Assembly (NCBI GenBank): GCA_000310025.1
Contig: FN648422.1
Location: 62,630 to 120,728 of the forward strand
From: Ectocarpus siliculosus
Taxonomy: Eukaryota; Sar; Phaeophyceae; Ectocarpales; Ectocarpaceae
Length of the DNA: 58,099 nt
Direction: 5' to 3'
The notes below the pieces were generated by a model. The model saw only the letters and a list, made by a program, of their open reading frames with translations. It did not search any database and had not been told where the DNA came from. Below, one piece after another: positions 58,011 through 58,099 of the stretch (its first letter is position 1; each line of letters begins with the position of its first letter). A program made the position numbers and the translations under genes.

Positions 58011-58099
58011 TCCGCCCCCCCCCGGGGGGGGGTTTTTTTTTCCCCGCCCCCTCGGCCTCCTTTTGGGGAAAAAAAAAAAGGGGTTTTTTTAAAAAACCC
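57967..58099. other. Low-quality contig end
   Basis: The last 130 bases are blocks of homopolymers (a C run of over 30, then G, T, C, A, G, T and A blocks) with almost no complexity. This is typical of unreliable base calls at a contig edge, not of genomic sequence. Confidence 0.85.

Noticed and set aside
1-58099. CRISPR arrays, bacterial operons, riboswitches, rRNA genes
   Set aside because: None seen; regularly spaced identical repeats and bacterial gene signals are absent.

Overview
This is a nuclear genomic window from a eukaryote with many introns. The best fit is a brown alga close to Ectocarpus. The support is a multi-exon beta-helix protein of the brown-algal mannuronan C5-epimerase type, long GT-AG introns that separate short exons, long gene-free 3' flanks, very abundant CAGCAGTA/TACTGCTG words, and many MITE-like inverted repeats. 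No bacterial or organellar gene order is present. The species assignment is inference.

Layout. (1) 1613-8581, minus strand: gene A, a single-pass membrane protein with a Kre9/KNH-like extracellular Ig-type domain, one membrane helix and a very long low-complexity cytoplasmic tail. A tRNA-derived SINE-like element lies in one of its introns. (2) 9.5-16.3 kb: mostly repeats, namely a 400 bp hairpin, a nested inverted-repeat insertion and a MITE with a TAA target duplication. (3) 16387-18573, plus strand: a TPR-glycosyltransferase fusion; a possible first exon lies at 11593-11649. (4) 20887-28747, minus strand: gene B, a paralogue of gene A with the same exon and domain order. A TA-flanked MITE lies in its last intron and a duplicated sequence occurs in two other introns. 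(5) 28.8-35.8 kb: no host gene found; it holds a 1.4 kb TA-flanked DNA transposon with a zinc-finger reading frame. (6) 35845-41812, minus strand: a nine-exon beta-helix gene of the mannuronan C5-epimerase family whose catalytic motif looks replaced; one intron carries a 1.2 kb inverted-repeat element. (7) 42-49.5 kb: repeats, a signal-peptide exon of a cysteine-rich secreted protein, and a second TA-flanked transposon carrying the same kind of zinc finger. (8) 49.5-58.1 kb: sparse, with three phase-compatible exons of an unrecognised plus-strand gene, and a homopolymer-rich contig end that looks like low-quality sequence.

How the genes may fit together. Genes A and B look like cell-surface proteins facing the wall. 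The beta-helix gene belongs to the family that edits alginate, the main brown-algal wall polymer. The TPR protein looks like a sugar transferase. A surface/wall theme is plausible, but co-function is inference from neighbourhood only.

Limits. All exon boundaries come from reading splice signals, phase and protein similarity by eye. The first exons of genes A and B, of the glycosyltransferase and of the beta-helix gene are unsettled.
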